A stretch of DNA of 33,495 nt, taken from NCBI GenBank assembly GCA_038746285.1, contig JBCDKT010000045.1:1-33495 (forward strand), read 5' to 3'. Made by a program: the position numbers and the translations under genes. Numbering within the stretch: the first letter of the stretch is position 1; each line of letters starts with the position of its first letter. This DNA is from Bacteroidota bacterium. Lineage in GTDB: Bacteria; Bacteroidota; Rhodothermia; Rhodothermales; JANQRZ01. The notes beneath the pieces are model-generated. The model was not told where the DNA came from. It was given only the letters and a program-made list of their open reading frames with translations, and ran no database searches. Of the stretch, positions 1 through 10,352 are shown piece by piece.

Positions 1-34
1 AACGCCGTTCTGATGTCACAAGCCCCGAAACCGA

Positions 35-119
35 GTCATTCCCGACCCAGATCGGGAATCCATGCAGCGTCGGCACGCGGTGCCATCGTGGCGTGGATTC
101 CCGCCTGCGCGGGAATGAC
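35..119. repeat. Imperfect inverted repeat (REP-like), arms 35-62 and 94-119
   Basis: The left arm starts GTCATTCCCG and ends CGGGAATCCA; the right arm starts TGGATTCCCG and ends CGGGAATGAC, so the two ends are reverse complements. Each arm also holds its own short hairpin (CCCGA..TCGGG and CCCGC..GCGGG). This is the form of widespread bacterial intergenic palindromes. Nothing else is recognised in positions 1-223. Confidence 0.7.
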
Positions 120-223
120 GGGCGTCTTGGGCAGAAAAGCTAAGACCTGACCGAGTCCATAACACGCTCTAGGCGAGCACGCGATCATCACCCGCGTACC
201 TCCGTAAACTAACGACCTCCGCT

Positions 224-430
224 ATGTCTGCTATCCAATCGAAAGCCGACATCGTTCGGATCGTGCAGTCACTCCCGGACGGAACCTCACTCGACGATGT
301 GATCGAGCGGCTCATTCTCCTCCGCAAGATCGAGGTGGGGTTAGCTCAGGAGGGGCAGGGCATCCCGCAGGCTGAAGCTGAGGCTGAGTTCCACAAACCT
401 CGTCAGGATCGGTCGTGGAACCGTGGCTGA
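224..430 (+). CDS. Small antitoxin-like protein (RelB/ParD-type partner of a ParE toxin)
   Basis: A 68-residue protein. The core (SKADIVRIVQSLPDG, then DVIERLILLRKIEVGLAQ) resembles short antitoxins that sit just upstream of ParE/RelE toxins: an N-terminal helix, an LPDG/LPDD turn, a helix ending in a VERGLAQ-like motif, and an acidic EEAEA-type stretch (here QAEAEAEF at 49-56). The last dozen residues do not look like the family's usual end, so the reading frame may be altered there. A degenerate toxin-like remnant overlaps its 3' end. Assignment is by pattern memory only; it could simply be an unassigned small protein. Confidence 0.5.
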   Translation: MSAIQSKADIVRIVQSLPDGTSLDDVIERLILLRKIEVGLAQEGQGIPQAEAEAEFHKPRQDRSWNRG

Positions 431-542
431 GGTCGTCTCGCTGGCCATACGTCTGGGCGTCGAGCGGTCTGCGAACGGAAGACTCGGAAACAGAGAGAGT
501 GTAGGCAGCCGTTCCATACCGGCTCTCCGAGTTCGTGGTGCG
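423..542 (+). pseudogene. Eroded ParE/RelE-like toxin remnant
   Basis: A GTG at 423 overlaps the antitoxin stop by eight bases, the usual antitoxin-toxin coupling, and begins MAEVVSLAIR, like the start of ParE toxins. The frame does not continue as a plausible toxin, but another frame near 517-546 reads YRLSEFVVRP, close to the conserved ParE C-terminal segment before the final tyrosine-arginine strand. The span is too short for a complete toxin (about 95 residues), so this is read as an internally deleted and frameshifted copy. The similarity is short and may be chance. Confidence 0.3.
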
Positions 543-552
543 TCCCAGTGTC

Positions 553-580
553 GTAAGGGCGTAGCATGCTACGCCCCTAC
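553..580. repeat. Near-perfect palindrome GTA..GGGCGTAGC/GCTACGCCC..TAC
   Basis: Positions 557-576 (GGGCGTAGCATGCTACGCCC) are a perfect 20-bp palindrome flanked by GTA on the left and TAC on the right. It resembles the GTAGGG-type palindromes at 27336-27416 and is probably a REP-like intergenic element or a bidirectional hairpin downstream of the convergent sugar dehydrogenase gene. Confidence 0.7.
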
Positions 581-638
581 AGCGGTTGAGACGGGGCGCT
601 GGGCAGGTCCCATGCACCATCATCTCAGCGAACAGGTA

Positions 639-1955
639 TCAGTCGCGCGGGGCGACGCGGAGGATGCGGCCGTTGCGGTCGTCGGTCGCTAGGTAGAGCG
701 CGCCGTCGGGGCCTTCGACGACCTCGCGGATGCGCTCGCCGAGGTCGGTGAGCAGGCGCTCCTCGCCGACCACGCGCTCGCCGTCGATCACGACGCGGAC
801 GAGCGCCCGGCTCGACAGGCCGCCGATGAAGGCGTTGCCCGCCCACTCCGGCACGAGGCGGCCCGAGTAGAACGTCATCCCCGAGGGCGAGATCACCGGG
901 TCCCAGTAGTAGACCGGCTGCTCCATCCCCTCGGCCTGCGTCCGCCGGTGGATGCGCTGCCCGGAGTACTCCTCGCCGTAGCCAATGGTCGGCCAGCCGT
1001 AGTCCAGGCCTGGCCGGACGAGGTTCAGTTCGTCGCCGCCCTGCGGCCCCATCTCGACCTCCCAGAGCTGCCCGTCGGCGTCGAAGGCGGCGGCGAGGAC
1101 GTTGCGGTGGCCGCTCGACCAGATCTCCGGCCGTGCGCCCTCGGTATCCACGAACGGGTTGTCCGGCGGGACGGCACCGTCGGCCCGGACGCGGACGATC
1201 TTGCCGAAGTGACTGCCGAGGTCCTGAGCCTGGTGGCGGCCTTCCAGAACGGACCGCTCGCCGAGCGTGACGAAGAGGTGGCCGTCCTCCGCCCAGACGA
1301 GCCGCCCGCCGGAGTGGAGCGTGGATTCGAGCGTCGGCATCATGCGGAAGACGACCTCGACGCGGTCGAGTCGGGGTGCGGTGTCCTCGCTCTCCACGAG
1401 CCGGCCGCGAGCGACGGCGAGGCCGTTGCCGCCTTCGCGCGGCTCGGAGTAGCTGACGTAGACCACGCTGTCAGCGGCATAGGTCGGGGCAGGCTCCACG
1501 TCGAGCAGACCACCCTGGCGCCGCGCGTCCACGTCGGGAATGCCCTCGATGGGGGCCGAGAGCGCGCCGTCGGTCGAGACGATCCGGAGGCGGCCTGGCT
1601 TCTCGGTGACCAGCATCCGCCCGTCGGGCAGAAACGCAATCGCCCACGGCTCGACGAGGCCCTCGGCGATGGTCTCGACGGCGAGCTCAGTCTCGGTCTG
1701 CACGGCCGGGGCGCGGGTCTGGCCGAGGAAGGCCGGCTCGAACTCGGGCACGTTCGGCGGGGCGGTCTCGACGGGCGCGCCGGCAGCGGTGCCGGGGACG
1801 GACTGCTGGCTGTTCGCCGCGCCGCCGGGTGCGCGGTTGCCGTCCTGGGCCGACGCGGGGTCGGGCGTGCTGCAGGCGACGAAGGCCGCGATGAGCGTGA
1901 GCAGGAGGGGGTAGCGCCACGCGGCGGGGGCGGATCGAAAAGACGAGGCAGTCAT
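639..1955 (-). CDS. PQQ-dependent aldose sugar dehydrogenase (GSDH/YliI family) lipoprotein
   Basis: A 438-residue protein predicted to oxidise the C1 hydroxyl of aldoses with pyrroloquinoline quinone outside the cytoplasm. The start at 1955 gives a short N-region, the hydrophobic stretch LLLTLIAAFVAC and a cysteine suited to lipidation; five codons further upstream in frame would add MHLRA before it. Family landmarks are GLVEPWAIAFLPDGRMLVTE near 85-105, HSGGRL (whose His matches the catalytic base of soluble glucose dehydrogenases), YGWPTIGYGEEYSG, and DPVISPSGMTFYSG in the last third, consistent with a six-bladed beta-propeller. The neighbour upstream on the same strand is a TonB-dependent receptor; a 92-bp gap separates them. 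No PQQ biosynthesis gene is in the window, so cofactor supply is unknown. Confidence 0.9.
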   Translation of the reverse strand: MTASSFRSAPAAWRYPLLLTLIAAFVACSTPDPASAQDGNRAPGGAANSQQSVPGTAAGAPVETAPPNVPEFEPAFLGQTRAPAVQTETELAVETIAEGLVEPWAIAFLPDGRMLVTEKPGRLRIVSTDGALSAPIEGIPDVDARRQGGLLDVEPAPTYAADSVVYVSYSEPREGGNGLAVARGRLVESEDTAPRLDRVEVVFRMMPTLESTLHSGGRLVWAEDGHLFVTLGERSVLEGRHQAQDLGSHFGKIVRVRADGAVPPDNPFVDTEGARPEIWSSGHRNVLAAAFDADGQLWEVEMGPQGGDELNLVRPGLDYGWPTIGYGEEYSGQRIHRRTQAEGMEQPVYYWDPVISPSGMTFYSGRLVPEWAGNAFIGGLSSRALVRVVIDGERVVGEERLLTDLGERIREVVEGPDGALYLATDDRNGRILRVAPRD

Positions 1956-2047
1956 GGCTCGGAGGTGCAATGGGTCGAGAGGGGAGGAGTAAATACGCGA
2001 CGGCGCTGCGCGTGGTCCGGGCGCGGTCTAGTCGGTCGAGATGCCGC

Positions 2048-4132
2048 TTAGCGGAGTGTGAGGGTCAGCCCGGCGAGGACGTGCCGCCCTGCCGCCGGCT
2101 CGGCGTAGCGCCCGCCGAAGGCGTTGACGACGACCGAGCCGAGGTAGCGCGCGTCGCCCACGTTGCGGACCTCGACGAACGGACTCGCCGCGAGGCCGCC
2201 TGCCAGTCGGAGGGCGTACGCGCCGAGGCGGAGGTGAACGACGGCGTAGGCGTCTGCCTCAGCTTCATTTGCGCTGTCGGCGGGGTAGCTGCTCGCAGCC
2301 TCGGCCGCGAATCCGACGACGAGCGGGAGCGTGTGCGGCCCGACCCACGTCAGCGTCCCCGTCGCGAGGTGGTCCGGCACCCCCGGCACCGCATTGCCCT
2401 CGACCGTCAGCGCGCCCGCGCTCTCGGCGAAGCGCGCCCGCGTGTAGGCGTAGGCGACGGCACCGTCGAGTCGTCCACCCGCGAGGGGCACCGCCCGGGC
2501 CTGGAGTCCGACCTCGACGCCGACGTGCGTCGTCCGGCTCTCGTTGCGGAAGAACGTCACCTCGTCGATCTCGAACGGGACGAGGAGGTCGTCGACGGTC
2601 GCGGCGAAGACGGCGAGGTCGAGTCCGAGGGTGCCGCTACTCGGCATAGCGAGGGCGAGGCGAGCCCCGGCCTCGGTGCCCCACGTCCGCTCCGGCTCCA
2701 GCGCCGGGTCGAAGCCGGGCTCGCCGTCAGGCCGGTTGCCGAGTTCGGTCGTCGTCGGTGCGTCAAGGGCACCGGCAGCGTTGGCGAAGAGGGTGTACGC
2801 GAGGCGTGGGGTCGCACCCGAGTACGCGACCCCCACCGACGGCGAGACCGCCCGGAGCGTCCGTGTGTCCGCCGCCAGGCCAGCCGCGTCGGCGCGGTAG
2901 CCCAGCGCGTCGGCGCGGGCGGCGGCGCTCGCCGTGAGGCCCGGCGCGAGCGGCACCTCGATGCGACCGAAGAGCGCACCCGAGAGGACGGTCTCGACTT
3001 GATTGGTGAGGATCTCGCCCGGCGCGCCGTCGTCGTTGGCCGATTCGAGGCGGTCGTCGCGCTGGCGCTCGCCCTCGGTGCCGACTGCCCAGCGAATCCG
3101 TCCGGCCTCGCCCTCGGCGGAGAGGCGAAGCCCGGCCGTCTGGCGGTTGAGTTCGATGTAGCGTGGGACGATGGGGTTGTCGAGGGCCCGGAGCCCGCCG
3201 TGCGCCATCGCCCGGAGCGTGACGCCGCCGACAGGCCGCGCAAACGTCACCCCGAGGTGGCCCTGCGTGAGCCGCTTGCTCGCGTCGCGGGCGACGACGA
3301 TCTCGCGCGTCTGGCGCGGGTCCTCGGCGGCGGCCTCCGCCGAGATCCCGCCGGGCGACTCCAGCCTCGGCGCGTGCGCGAGGAGCCCGACTACGCCGAG
3401 CGTCCCGCCGGCTACATCAGCCTGGCCCGAGACCCCGCTTCGCCAGAGGCGGGCCGAGCCGTGGTCGCGGTAGCCGTCCTCGTCGAGGTACGACCCCCAC
3501 ACCGCGAGCCGCCGTCCCGCGCCGAGGTTCGGCCGTACGGCAACGGTGCCCGATGCCGTCCCATATCCGCCGCCGACAGCGCGGGCCGTCGCAGCAGGCG
3601 CAGACGCCGGAGCTTCCGTTGAGAGTGCCACGACGCCTCCGGCCCCTGACCCCCAGAACGTCGAGGCGGGGCCGCGCACGACCTCGGCGCGTCGGACGAG
3701 GGCGGGGTCGACCACGTCGAGCTGCGTCTGGCCGTCGGGGAGCGTAAGCGGGACGCCGTCGAGGAGGACGTGGGTGCCGCGCACACCGAAGGCGGCGCGC
3801 CAGCCGATGCCGCGCACGAGGAGACGCTCGCCCTGGGCGCGGCTCTCGCGGCCCGAGACCCAGAGGCCGGGAACGCCTGCGAGCGCGGCCCCAAGTCCGA
3901 GCGCGGGGTCGGTCGCAGTCTCCGCCTCGGCGCGTTCGCGGACGGTGAGGGCGGGCGGCGCGGCGGTCCCAGCGAGCGCGTACGGCGCGGCTGCCGTCAC
4001 TTCTACGACGCCGAGCGCTTCGGTATCCAGCGTGTCTGTCTCAGCCGGCTGAGCGATAGGTGCGGAAGCGGCGAGGGTAGTCCACGCGACAGCAAGGATA
4101 GAGGCAGCGAGGCAGCGAGGGGAGAGGGGCAT
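2048..4132 (-). CDS. TonB-dependent outer-membrane receptor
   Basis: A 694-residue outer-membrane transporter using the TonB/ExbB/ExbD system. The start at 4132 was chosen because it is followed by a good signal peptide (MPLSPRCLAASILAVAWTTL, then a small-residue cleavage region); the frame stays open upstream without family features. The plug domain occupies roughly 60-200, with LLVRGIGWRAAFGVRGTHVL, LLDGVPLTLPDGQ and the RRAEVVRGPASTFWGSGAGGV segment typical of plugs. The remainder is beta-barrel with many alternating strands. No carboxypeptidase-like CarboxypepD_reg domain of the SusC type is visible, so a siderophore, vitamin or metal ligand is more likely than glycans, but the substrate cannot be read from sequence. 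It is transcribed divergently from the epimerase gene. Confidence 0.92.
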   Translation of the reverse strand: MPLSPRCLAASILAVAWTTLAASAPIAQPAETDTLDTEALGVVEVTAAAPYALAGTAAPPALTVRERAEAETATDPALGLGAALAGVPGLWVSGRESRAQGERLLVRGIGWRAAFGVRGTHVLLDGVPLTLPDGQTQLDVVDPALVRRAEVVRGPASTFWGSGAGGVVALSTEAPASAPAATARAVGGGYGTASGTVAVRPNLGAGRRLAVWGSYLDEDGYRDHGSARLWRSGVSGQADVAGGTLGVVGLLAHAPRLESPGGISAEAAAEDPRQTREIVVARDASKRLTQGHLGVTFARPVGGVTLRAMAHGGLRALDNPIVPRYIELNRQTAGLRLSAEGEAGRIRWAVGTEGERQRDDRLESANDDGAPGEILTNQVETVLSGALFGRIEVPLAPGLTASAAARADALGYRADAAGLAADTRTLRAVSPSVGVAYSGATPRLAYTLFANAAGALDAPTTTELGNRPDGEPGFDPALEPERTWGTEAGARLALAMPSSGTLGLDLAVFAATVDDLLVPFEIDEVTFFRNESRTTHVGVEVGLQARAVPLAGGRLDGAVAYAYTRARFAESAGALTVEGNAVPGVPDHLATGTLTWVGPHTLPLVVGFAAEAASSYPADSANEAEADAYAVVHLRLGAYALRLAGGLAASPFVEVRNVGDARYLGSVVVNAFGGRYAEPAAGRHVLAGLTLTLR

Positions 4133-4152
4133 GCAGTCGATCAGAGGTGGGC

Positions 4153-4261
4153 TCCGAAGGTACGTCACCCGGCAGGTGCAGGCGGACCGAGTCGGCCTGC
4201 GCTGCGTTGGCAGAGGGCAGCGCAGCTGCCCAGAGACGGTCTCCTCGCACGTACCTTCGGA
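4153..4261. promoter_or_regulatory. Divergent promoter region with a perfect 13-bp inverted repeat
   Basis: TCCGAAGGTACGT at 4153-4165 and its exact reverse complement ACGTACCTTCGGA at 4249-4261 lie between the divergent TonB receptor (start 4132) and epimerase (start 4299). Read in the sense of each gene, both arms give TACCTTCG, one mismatch from the Bacteroidetes -7 box TAnnTTTG (minus copy 4155-4162, plus copy 4252-4259). They lie about 22 and 39 bases upstream of the start codons. No clear -33 TTG is seen. They could alternatively be an operator for one shared regulator. Confidence 0.5.
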
Positions 4262-4298
4262 AACGACACGCCCGACTCTCGACCCCCGATCCGTTCCT

Positions 4299-5276
4299 AT
4301 GAAAGTCCTCGTCACCGGCGGTGCCGGATTCATCGGTTCCCACGTCGCCGACGCGCTCGTCGCCCGCGACTACGACGTCCACGTCGCGGACGACCTCTCC
4401 GGCGGCCGCCGCGAGAACGTCCCCGACGGCGCGACCTTCCACGAGCTCGACATCCGCTCGGACGCCGCTGCCGACCTCGTGCGGAGCGAGCGGTTCGACG
4501 CGCTCGTCCACCTCGCGGCGCAGATGGACGTCCGGCGCTCCGTCGCCGACCCGCGCTTCGACGCCGACGTGAACGTGCTCGGGTTTCTGAACCTGATGGA
4601 AGCCGGGCGCGAGGCGGGGCTGAGGAAGGTCGTCTTCTCCTCGACGGGCGGGGCGATCTACGGCGACCCCGACCCAGCGGTGAACGGCGGCGGGCCGCAG
4701 CCGGAGGCGCATCCGCAGCGCCCGCTCTCGCCCTACGGCATCACCAAGCTCGTCACCGAGAAGTATCTCTACTTCTACGAGCAGAGCTACGGCATCCAGT
4801 GGGCTGCGATGCGGTTTGGCAACGTCTACGGCCCGCGCCAGAACCCGCACGGCGAGGCCGGCGTCGTCGCCATCTTCGCCGAGCGCCTCCTCGACGGCAA
4901 GCAGCCCGTGATCTACGGGCACGGCGAGCAGACGCGCGACTACGTCTACGTCGGCGACGTGGTCGAGGCCGTCCTCGCGGGACTCGACCACGACGCCTCC
5001 GACGTGTTCAACGTCGGCACCGGGCGCGAGACGAGCGTCAACACCCTCTTCCGGGTGCTCAACGACCTCACCGGCGGCCACGCCGAGGAGCAACACGCCG
5101 AGGCCAAGCCCGGCGAGCAGCAGCGGAGCGTCCTCGACGTCTCGCACGCCCGCGAGACGCTCGGCTGGGAGCCGAAGGTGGAGCTGGAGACCGGGCTGAG
5201 CCGGACGGTCGACTGGTTTCGGGAGCGGAGGAGCGGAGGAGCGGAGGAGCGGAAGAAAACGAGCACTGCTGGCTAG
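4299..5276 (+). CDS. NAD-dependent epimerase/dehydratase, GalE-like UDP-sugar 4-epimerase
   Basis: A 325-residue extended short-chain dehydrogenase. The start at 4299 (MKVLVTGGAGFIGSHV) is where the Rossmann fold begins; the frame is open further upstream but without conserved sequence. Visible motifs are GGAGFIG at 7-13 (NAD), DDLSGG at 31-36, HLAAQMDVRRSV at 71-82, catalytic SST near 114-116 and Y146xxxK150 (YGITK), then RFGNVYGPRQ and the YVGDVVEA segment. These fit a UDP-glucose/UDP-GlcNAc 4-epimerase; the sugar specificity is not readable. The C-terminus is odd: four perfect 8-bp repeats at 5222-5253 encode a charged Gly/Glu/Arg tail after the natural end near DWFRE, so an intergenic repeat seems to have been captured as coding sequence. 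Confidence 0.85.
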   Translation: MKVLVTGGAGFIGSHVADALVARDYDVHVADDLSGGRRENVPDGATFHELDIRSDAAADLVRSERFDALVHLAAQMDVRRSVADPRFDADVNVLGFLNLMEAGREAGLRKVVFSSTGGAIYGDPDPAVNGGGPQPEAHPQRPLSPYGITKLVTEKYLYFYEQSYGIQWAAMRFGNVYGPRQNPHGEAGVVAIFAERLLDGKQPVIYGHGEQTRDYVYVGDVVEAVLAGLDHDASDVFNVGTGRETSVNTLFRVLNDLTGGHAEEQHAEAKPGEQQRSVLDVSHARETLGWEPKVELETGLSRTVDWFRERRSGGAEERKKTSTAG

Positions 5277-5330
5277 ACGGTGGAGACCGATCCTCTTCCA
5301 CTCTTTCCCACTTCCACTCTTCCGTTCCTG
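5222..5330. repeat. Octamer tandem array (GGAGCGGA x4) with GAAAACGAGCA tail and pyrimidine arm
   Basis: GGAGCGGA occurs four times without change at 5222-5229, 5230-5237, 5238-5245 and 5246-5253. GAAAACGAGCA follows at 5255-5265, and a pyrimidine-rich stretch fills 5291-5330, ending just before the scpA start. The array lies in the 3' end of the epimerase gene. The same 11-base tail follows another octamer array at 29346-29376. Confidence 0.75.
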
Positions 5331-5333
5331 ACC

Positions 5334-6101
5334 GTGTACAGGGTTCAGCTTCAGAACTTCGAGGGGCCGCTCGACCTGCTCCTGTTCTTCATCCGCCGCG
5401 ATGAGCTGGACATCCACGACATCCCCGTCGCCCGCATCACCGACGAGTACCTCGCCTACGTCCGCGTCCTCGAAGAGATCGACCTCGACGGCGTCGGCGA
5501 CTTCGTCTACATGGCCGCGATCCTGATCAGCATCAAGGCCAAGCTGCTCCTGCCCCGGCCCGACCTGGACGACGAGGGCGACCCCATCGACCCTCGCGCC
5601 GAACTCGTCCAGCGCTTGCTCGAATACATGCGCTACAAGGAGGCTGCTGGGCACCTCGGCCGCCGCTTCGAAGAACGCGGCGAGCAGTTCGTCCGGGGTG
5701 CCGCCGCGGACGTGCAGGTGCATGCCGAGGAGGAGTCTGAGCCGAGCTACCGCGTGTCGGTCTTCGACCTGATCTCGGTCCTCAAGCGCGTCCTCGCGCA
5801 GGCCCCCGACGAGGCATTTATCCACCCGGTCCAGCGTTACGAGCACACGATGGAGGAGCAGCAGGCCTTCGTCCTCGACCGCATCCGCAGCGGCCGGACG
5901 GCGTTCACGACGCTCGTCGCCCAGCGCTCGAAGCCGTTCATCATCACCACCTTCCTCGCCATTCTCGAACTCGTCCAGCGCCACGCGCTGCGGATCGTCG
6001 ACGGCATCGCCGACGAGGACTTCTGGCTCGCCCCCGGCGAGCGCCCCGCCGTCCACGACTCGCTCGAAGCCGCCGTGAGCCTGAAACGGGAAGACGTGTA
6101 G
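5334..6101 (+). CDS. scpA: Segregation and condensation protein A
   Basis: A 255-residue kleisin that bridges the heads of SMC and, with ScpB, forms the bacterial condensin that organises and segregates the chromosome. The conserved N-terminus VYRVQLQNFEGPLDLLLFFI is directly visible, followed by the RRDELDIHDIPVARITDEYL segment and the YMAAILISIKAKLLLPRP helix; the C-terminal winged-helix part ends near SLKREDV. The GTG at 5334 is preferred: the in-frame GTG at 5280 would add only low-complexity residues from the pyrimidine repeat, and ScpA proteins normally start just before the YxVQLxxFEGPLDLLL motif. No Shine-Dalgarno sequence is visible. scpB follows after 150 bp on the same strand. Confidence 0.93.
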   Translation: MYRVQLQNFEGPLDLLLFFIRRDELDIHDIPVARITDEYLAYVRVLEEIDLDGVGDFVYMAAILISIKAKLLLPRPDLDDEGDPIDPRAELVQRLLEYMRYKEAAGHLGRRFEERGEQFVRGAAADVQVHAEEESEPSYRVSVFDLISVLKRVLAQAPDEAFIHPVQRYEHTMEEQQAFVLDRIRSGRTAFTTLVAQRSKPFIITTFLAILELVQRHALRIVDGIADEDFWLAPGERPAVHDSLEAAVSLKREDV

Positions 6102-6117
6102 CACAACGAAAGAACCA

Positions 6118-6225
6118 TGTCATCCCGAGCGTAGTCGAGGGATCTTTCCGGGCACGGCCTCGACTCTCCGTCACACGCTTCTCCGAAGAGACCCCTCGGC
6201 TTCACGTTGCGCCGCTCGGGATGAC
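6118..6225. repeat. Inverted repeat of the TGTCATCCCGAGCG type between scpA and scpB
   Basis: The left end reads TGTCATCCCGAGCGTAGTCG and the right end reads CGCTCGGGATGACA, its reverse complement over 13-14 bases; the inner parts (GTCGAGGGATC against CCCCTCGGCTTC) pair imperfectly. This is a familiar intergenic palindromic repeat of Bacteroidetes-like genomes, about 108 bp. It may act as an RNA hairpin between scpA and scpB. A TAGCTTAC at 6241-6248 lies only four bases before the scpB start and is not called as a promoter. Confidence 0.7.
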
Positions 6226-6251
6226 AAGCAAAGAGTAGCGTAGCTTACCGC

Positions 6252-6920
6252 ATGGAACCTCTCGAACGTGTCACCGAAGCCCTCGTGTTCGCCGCCGACG
6301 AGCCGGTGACGGCGCGCGCCGTGGCGGAGGTCTACGTCTCGGTCACCGGGAACGAAGACGTGGACGAGGCTACCATCGAAGAGGCCGTCGACGCACTCAA
6401 CCTGGCCTACCAGCAGGCCGGGCGGGCGGTTCGGATCGAGCGCTGGGCGGGTGGCTTTCGGATGGCGACGATCCGGGAAGTCGCGCCGTTCGTGCAGGCG
6501 TTTGTCGCAGAGGAGGCCGAGCGGCGGCTGACGCGCTCGCTGATGGAGACGCTCGCGGTCATCGCCTACAAGCAGCCCGTCACCAAGCCCGAGGTCGATT
6601 TCGTGCGCGGGGTCGACTCGGACTACGCGCTCAAGAAGCTCCTCGACAAAGCGTTCGTCGAGATCGTGGGGCGGGCCGAGGCCGTCGGGCGGCCGCTGCT
6701 CTACGGGACGACCGGGTTCTTCCTCGAACAGTTCGGGCTCAGCGCGCTCGACGAGTTGCCGCGCCCGCGTGAAATCGAGCAGCTTCTTAACGATCCGGCT
6801 TTCGTCCAGGAGCGTACCGAACTCCTCATCAACATCGAAGCAGGAGCGGAGGGGGAGACCCGTCCCGAACAGGAGGCATCGTCCGATGGCGAAGCGGCAG
6901 CGCAGCAAGCAGAGGGGTAG
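6252..6920 (+). CDS. scpB: Segregation and condensation protein B
   Basis: A 222-residue protein with two winged-helix domains that dimerises and binds ScpA. It opens MEPLERVTEALVFAADEPVT, the typical ScpB start (an N-terminal helix, then the low-occupancy loop), and the second domain contains LTRSLMETLAVIAYKQPVTK and the VDSDYALKKLLDKAFVEIVG and GRPLLYGTTGFFLEQFGL segments that are family hallmarks. The last 40 or so residues are acidic and Glu/Ala-rich, probably disordered. The 3' end overlaps the start of rluB by 35 bases, implying translational coupling. The scpA-scpB-rluB order is a common arrangement in bacteria. Confidence 0.93.
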   Translation: MEPLERVTEALVFAADEPVTARAVAEVYVSVTGNEDVDEATIEEAVDALNLAYQQAGRAVRIERWAGGFRMATIREVAPFVQAFVAEEAERRLTRSLMETLAVIAYKQPVTKPEVDFVRGVDSDYALKKLLDKAFVEIVGRAEAVGRPLLYGTTGFFLEQFGLSALDELPRPREIEQLLNDPAFVQERTELLINIEAGAEGETRPEQEASSDGEAAAQQAEG

Positions 6921-7734
6921 TGCCGAGTCCACGCGGCGGCGCAAGGTGGCCGAGCGGAAGCGGCGCGCCGAGGCGTCGTCCCGGGCCGCGCCCGACCCCA
7001 GCGAGCCCGTCCGGCTCAACCGCTACATCGCCCAGGCGGGCATCACCTCGCGCCGCAAAGCCGACGAACTGATCGCCGCCGGCAAGGTCCGCGTGGGCGG
7101 GGTCGTCGTCACCGAACTTGGAACGAAGGTCGTGCCGGGCGAAGCCGTAGAGGTCGAGGGGCAGCTCATCCAGCAGCAGGCGTTCGACTACGTGCTGCTC
7201 AACAAGCCGAAGAACACCATCACGACGGTCGACGACGACCGCGACCGGGCCATCGTGATGGACCTGCTCGACGACGACGCCCGCGCGCGCGGCGTGGTGC
7301 CGGTCGGGCGGCTCGACCGCGACACGACGGGGCTCCTCCTGCTGACGAATGACGGCGACCTCACGCACCGGCTGATGCACCCGAGCTACGCCGTCGAGAA
7401 GCTGTATCTTGCTCGCGCCTCCGCGCCCGTCAGGCCGCACGACCTCGACGCGCTCCGCAAAGGCATCGACCTCGACGACGGGGCGGCCAAAGCCGACCGC
7501 GCCGAGTACGTCTCCGACGATCCCCGCGAAGTCGGCCTCGCCCTCCACGAGGGCCGCAACCGGCAGATCCGCCGCATGTTCGAAGCGCTCGGCTACGACG
7601 TCCACCGCCTCGAGCGCGTGCAGTACGCTGGCCTCGACCTCGGCACGCTGAAGCGGGGCGCGTGGCGGCGGCTGAAGCCGCGCGAGATCAACCGCCTCCG
7701 CCGCTCGGTGAAGCTCAAGCCTCTGGTATTCTAA
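6886..7734 (+). CDS. rluB: 23S rRNA pseudouridine synthase, RsuA/RluB family
   Basis: A 282-residue enzyme converting a uridine of 23S rRNA (U2605 in Escherichia coli numbering for RluB) to pseudouridine. The start at 6886 is supported by an AGGAGG about ten bases upstream, one of the few clear Shine-Dalgarno sequences here, inside the scpB coding region. Residues 1-40 are a basic Arg/Lys tail. An S4 RNA-binding domain follows at about 41-100 (RLNRYIAQAGITSRRKADEL). The catalytic domain carries GRLDRDTTGLLLLTNDG, with D144 the predicted nucleophile, and LHEGRNRQIRRMFEALGY. The alternative RsuA/RluE/RluF identity is less likely given the scpAB neighbourhood. guaB starts 15 bases downstream. 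Confidence 0.88.
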   Translation: MAKRQRSKQRGSAESTRRRKVAERKRRAEASSRAAPDPSEPVRLNRYIAQAGITSRRKADELIAAGKVRVGGVVVTELGTKVVPGEAVEVEGQLIQQQAFDYVLLNKPKNTITTVDDDRDRAIVMDLLDDDARARGVVPVGRLDRDTTGLLLLTNDGDLTHRLMHPSYAVEKLYLARASAPVRPHDLDALRKGIDLDDGAAKADRAEYVSDDPREVGLALHEGRNRQIRRMFEALGYDVHRLERVQYAGLDLGTLKRGAWRRLKPREINRLRRSVKLKPLVF

Positions 7735-10347
<2,613 letters not shown>

Positions 10348-10352
10348 AGAAG

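Noticed and set aside
948-2051. Long plus-strand frame (367 codons) opposite the sugar dehydrogenase
   Set aside because: It is a high-G+C antisense shadow: composition is Arg/Gly/Val/Asp-biased with no motif, while the minus strand carries a complete recognisable enzyme.
4041-6104. Long minus-strand frame (687 codons) across the epimerase and scpA
   Set aside because: It crosses two recognisable plus-strand genes and their gap and has no domain; a shadow of codon bias.
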